From Odontesthes bonariensis (Eukaryota; Chordata; Actinopteri; Atheriniformes; Atherinopsidae), in assembly GCF_027942865.1 (NCBI RefSeq), contig NC_134527.1, forward strand, positions 8,038,976-8,102,975: a stretch of DNA of 64,000 nt. Direction: 5' to 3'. A model generated the notes under the pieces. The model was not told the origin of the DNA, made no database searches, and was given only the letters and a program-made list of their open reading frames with translations. Every line of letters begins with the position of its first letter. Position 1 is the stretch's first letter. A program made the position numbers and the translations under genes. Of this stretch, positions 62,501 through 64,000 are shown piece after piece.

Positions 62501-64000
62501 CAGTGGATTCGTGAAAGTGCCCTATGGCAGCAATTTCAGAATGATTCACAGAATTATAATTTCCAGGTAGAGGATCAAGGGTACAGACCAAGCTTTGAAG
62601 GGACTTCATTACCAACCTCTAGTCCTCACTGTAGCTCCTTAAATATCAATCAGACAGTTAACAACACGTCTTGGCAAGGTGTTGCACATCACCAAGAACA
62701 TATGGAATCATATCTGTTTGAGGGATATACAAATGAAGATCCATATCCCAAAAGAACATTATGTAACAGTTATGAAGATTTGGGGAAAATGACCTATTCC
62801 CCTAATGAGGAAGCTGTGTTGAATTTAACTACTCAGCACGGTAATGCTAAAGTTGGAAAATGGCATTCATTTAACAATGCTAGTTCTTACAGTTTGAATG
62901 GCATTTCATATCATGAAGGCTATATCGAGGAAACTGCACCAAGCTTATCTTACTCTGCTAACTGGCAACATGGAATGGATAATGCAAATCTACAAAATGT
63001 TCACAGTAATGGCCCGATCCATCATGGTCCATTTAATTTGAATAGACCAGTAGATTCAGCCTGTCTTCTCGGTCCCAATATTGACATGGAAGACTCCCAT
63101 TATCTTGAAGACACTGAATGGTATCAGCAGTGGCTTGCTCTTTTGGAGCAAGGAATGTGGTGGCCAGCAGAAGATGGTGACTGTGGCTACTTTGTTTACA
63201 CAGATCATGAGTACATTTATGCCTTGCTTACAGATGCAGCAGGTGAATATGTGTATGCATGTGCACCGGAAGCCGAATCATGGGGAAATGGACAGAAATT
63301 AGAGAGTTTCCCCAGTGCTTGGCTGCACAATGAAATGGTTTCAGTCTGTGGATTTAAAATTCCACTTTACAATGAAGATGAGCTTCTTTGGCTTCCTGGT
63401 CAAGATCACAGTGATCCTCAGCTTCTTAATGCTCCCCTGGATTTGTCTGCTGCCTACATAAAAGGGAACCAACTCATGAATTTAAATCTTGAGCAATTTT
63501 CTCAAATGTTTGAAAATTCATTTCTGACACAAAGGCAGCAAGGTGCGGATTTCACATCTTACAGACTAAACAAAGTTAGGATGGACCCAAGACAGCCTCA
63601 TTATGTCTATGGGGATCCCTGTCAAGACATTATTGACCTTTCATGCCATAATAGAGATCGCATCGGCCCTAACTGGAACAACCAGGAAGTTAAGACATTT
63701 CTTGCTCAAAAGGTTTCTGTTTCCTTGAACTCTACTCCTGTAGAAAACTTAAATCAACAGCTACTTTATAATTGTTATATACCCAGCAAACAGCGGCGTT
63801 CATCTACTGCCGTGACCGTTAAACATGTAAATGATGTTTCAGAGGAAGAATGGAGGAAAAGAGTGTATCCAGTTGAAGAGTTGCCTAATCGTCAAGTGAA
63901 AAAGATTTCTTCCCTAATGTCTTCTTTTGTGGGAAAACCATCTCAGGTGGAATTGGACAAAACCAGCACAGCCCATCGTAATCAAGCCTCTGAAAAAAAT
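34190..64000 (+). CDS. unc13b: Munc13-2 / unc-13 homolog B, 5' part (gene continues past window)
   Basis: UNC13B is a presynaptic vesicle-priming protein that opens syntaxin for SNARE assembly. Coding exons: 34190-34211, 44377-44406, 50971-51070, 53268-53385, 53706-53829, 55110-55183, 55385-55442, 55757-55786, 57092-57305, 58522 to beyond 64000. All junctions are GT-AG with consistent phases. The start [15 protein letters not shown] and [18 protein letters not shown] are nearly identical to mammalian UNC13B, and exons 1-5 (residues 1 to about 128) form the C2A domain, which homodimerises or binds RIM. Exon 9 has [18 protein letters not shown], conserved in UNC13[10 protein letters not shown] resembles the UNC13B text, which favours B over A. 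The C1, C2B, MUN and C2C domains must lie beyond 64000. Intron 1 is 10.2 kb. Confidence 0.97.
34212..39328. other. unc13b intron 1, left part
   Basis: It contains (CA)n at about 34478-34499, AT-rich sequence at 34665-34710, a poly-A run at about 36966-36982 and (CT)n at 38251-38288. No exon or repeat family is otherwise recognised. The stretch 35980-36900 is repeat-poor and could hold regulatory elements. Confidence 0.5.
38251..38288. repeat. (CT)n microsatellite
   Basis: An uninterrupted CT dinucleotide run of about 19 units lies in unc13b intron 1. It produces the artificial RERERE/SLSLSL open frames on both strands. Confidence 0.95.
39333..41018. mobile_element. piggyBac-like non-autonomous element with TTAA target sites
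   Basis: The termini are AAAGGTCCTATGGCATGAAA (left) and TTTCATGCCATGGGACCTTT (right), inverted with one mismatch. TTAA stands at both outer edges (39329-39332 and 41019-41022), the target duplication of piggyBac-type transposons. The 1686-bp interior has no transposase. It contains a fragment of a LINE reverse transcriptase ORF (about 40318-40590), so it is a composite. Confidence 0.8.
40340..40600 (+). pseudogene. LINE reverse-transcriptase C-terminal fragment inside the TTAA element
   Basis: The open frame from about 40420 reads [20 protein letters not shown], then [20 protein letters not shown], then [13 protein letters not shown]. This is the well-known fish non-LTR retrotransposon text just after the catalytic palm. 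Upstream, [17 protein letters not shown] is recognisable with a small break. The clade is not assigned. The fragment ends abruptly and returns to transposon sequence. Confidence 0.7.
41023..44376. other. unc13b intron 1, right part
   Basis: It contains a poly-A run (about 41359-41376), a poly-T run (about 42069-42087) and a (TA)n microsatellite (about 42946-43001). A 148-codon minus-strand frame at 41335-41781 begins with Cys-rich residues but has no splice context or domain, and I take it as chance. Confidence 0.5.
42946..43001. repeat. (TA)n microsatellite
   Basis: A nearly pure TA dinucleotide run with two C interruptions lies in unc13b intron 1. Confidence 0.9.
44610..44674 (+). repeat. 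LINE 3'-tail (L2/CR1-type)
   Basis: GAATTTCCCCCATTGGGGGA followed by TGAATAAAGTATTTTTCTAT is the characteristic 3' end of fish L2/CR1 LINEs: a small hairpin, then ATAAAGTA, then a short TCTAT-like tail. Only the tail is present. Confidence 0.65.
47530..47594. repeat. (GT)n microsatellite
   Basis: A nearly pure GT run with a few TTT interruptions lies in unc13b intron 2. It is the source of the artificial HTHTHT and CVCVCV open frames. Confidence 0.95.
49979..50310 (+). mobile_element. Tc1-like terminus followed by L1-type LINE ORF2 C-terminal fragment
   Basis: Positions about 49979-50045 (CAGTACTGCTCAAACATTTG, then CAAACTTTTGACTGGGA) resemble the end of a fish Tc1-type element. The open frame 50071-50310 reads [19 protein letters not shown] and later [17 protein letters not shown]. 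This is the C-terminal text of L1/Tx1-clade ORF2 proteins and ends in a stop close to the expected place. Two insertions therefore lie side by side. Confidence 0.6.
51071..53267. other. unc13b intron 3
   Basis: A minus-oriented LINE-tail-like word (AATACTTTATTCCCATTATT near 52280) is the only repeat-like sequence noticed. The 88-codon frame at 51543 has no domain or splice context. Confidence 0.5.
53830..55109. other. unc13b intron 5
   Basis: Apart from a short poly-T (about 54643-54656), nothing is recognised. The boundaries are GT at 53830 and AG at 55108-55109. Confidence 0.5.
55757..55786 (+). CDS. unc13b: unc13b microexon 8 (30 nt)
   Basis: This 30-nt exon encodes [10 protein letters not shown] with a split codon at each side. 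It has a good acceptor (TTTCACCAG) and a GTATGT donor. The peptide matches the NYFGWGE segment I recall from UNC13A. It starts and ends in the same phase, so omitting it keeps the frame (the joined codon becomes TCT, Ser). It may be an alternatively used neuronal microexon. Confidence 0.85.
   Translation, partial: ATISDGLNL
56376..56714 (+). repeat. tRNA-derived SINE (HE1/V-SINE-like) in unc13b intron 8
   Basis: The tRNA-like head has an A-box region (GGTTTGGTGGTTAGCACTG) and B-box (GGTTCAAATCTC). The body has TGTGTGAGTTTGCATGTTCT, GGGTTTCCTC, CCCTGTGATGG and GGCTGGGATAGGCTTCAGCC, as in widespread fish SINEs. The orientation is the same as the gene. Microsatellite-like tail and target duplication are unclear. 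Confidence 0.75.
57306..58521. other. unc13b intron 9
   Basis: No exon or repeat family is recognised. The right end is pyrimidine-rich from about 58390 onward and ends CTATTTTAG before the giant exon. Confidence 0.55.
58522..64000 (+). CDS. unc13b: unc13b giant exon 10 (bMunc13-2-type isoform region), incomplete
   Basis: This single exon is open for all 5479 nt visible; I followed the codons essentially throughout. It encodes residues 257-2083 and continues past the window. The opening [17 protein letters not shown] follows a phase-2 junction. A charged, Glu/Lys-rich, probably coiled-coil region (about 58810-59060) fits the part of brain-type bMunc13-2 reported to bind ELKS/CAST scaffolds. 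A Ser/Pro/Gln-rich stretch (about 59220-62100) carries at least ten [12 protein letters not shown] motifs. An Asn/Ser/Tyr-rich stretch and a Trp/Tyr-rich segment (about 63083-63420) follow. Mammalian UNC13B also has an isoform-specific long N-terminal region here. Skipping the exon would give the short ubiquitous form. Codon use is AT-rich compared with exons 1-9. Confidence 0.93.
60443..61978 (+). repeat. unc13b: Degenerate peptide repeat LLSGLLKF in the giant unc13b exon
   Basis: Copies begin at 60443 (MLSGFLKF), 60599 (WLSSIFNP), 60782 (FLSGLFKG), 60860, 61016 and 61172 (LLSGLLKF), 61406 (LLSGLFKF), 61592 (LFSGLFKS), 61736 (VFSGLFNK) and 61955 (FLSGLFGK). Most are preceded by Gly or Ser and followed by Ser plus an acidic residue. 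Linkers are Gln/Pro/Asn-rich and not conserved. Weaker relatives lie upstream (SLFSSLTD at 59567, KLFSFIPK at 59669, GFFSPFKK at 60215). Confidence 0.85.

Noticed and set aside
1..64000. CRISPR arrays, bacterial operons, phage or plasmid features
   Set aside because: No direct-repeat/spacer arrays or prokaryotic gene layout. The sequence is plainly vertebrate.
58522..64000. Idea that the giant open frame is a separate intronless gene or retroelement ORF
   Set aside because: Its left edge is a good acceptor in the exact phase of exon 9, and its first residues and coiled coil fit the bMunc13-2-specific region. No reverse transcriptase, capsid or transposase motifs are present.

Overview
The window is vertebrate nuclear DNA and almost certainly comes from a teleost fish. 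It has long introns, AT-rich intergenic DNA and fish-type repeats: hAT and Tc1/mariner remnants, a TTAA-flanked element with the widespread 'AAAGGTCC-ATGGCATGAAA' termini, tRNA-derived SINEs and LINE tails. It holds three intron-containing genes that I can recognise and splice by eye. pigo is on the minus strand (CDS 19375-24452), stoml2 is on the minus strand (CDS 26767-31119), and the 5' part of unc13b is on the plus strand (34190 to beyond the window end). As I recall, PIGO, STOML2 and UNC13B also neighbour each other on human 9p13 with the same relative orientations. The species cannot be fixed from the sequence.

Layout. Positions 1-17830 are a gene-poor, repeat-rich flank: three copies of one hAT-like family, a solo-LTR-like repeat, a LINE tail and a Tc1-like remnant. 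No convincing gene was found there. Positions 17830-24720 are pigo, with 10 coding exons (1090 aa predicted), a probable 1.5 kb 3' UTR and a non-coding first exon. Positions 26767-31119 are stoml2, with 10 coding exons (357 aa predicted). Its intron 3 carries a Tc1-like remnant and a broken MADF-domain (Harbinger-type) fragment. Positions 31120-34189 are the divergent stoml2/unc13b intergenic region, filled mainly by a decayed Tc1/mariner transposon. Positions 34190-64000 are unc13b: nine small coding exons (C2A domain and a conserved acidic/serine segment), then an enormous tenth exon that starts at 58522, stays open for 5479 nt and runs off the window.

The three genes do not form one pathway. 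PIGO adds ethanolamine phosphate to the third mannose of GPI anchors in the ER. STOML2 is an SPFH-family scaffold of the mitochondrial inner membrane. UNC13B (Munc13-2) primes synaptic vesicles. The most interesting signal is inside the giant unc13b exon. A coiled-coil region is followed by a Q/S/P-rich stretch carrying at least ten copies of a short hydrophobic motif of the form LLSGLLKF. Several are spaced by exact multiples of 78 nt. After this comes a Trp/Tyr-rich, folded-looking segment near the window end.
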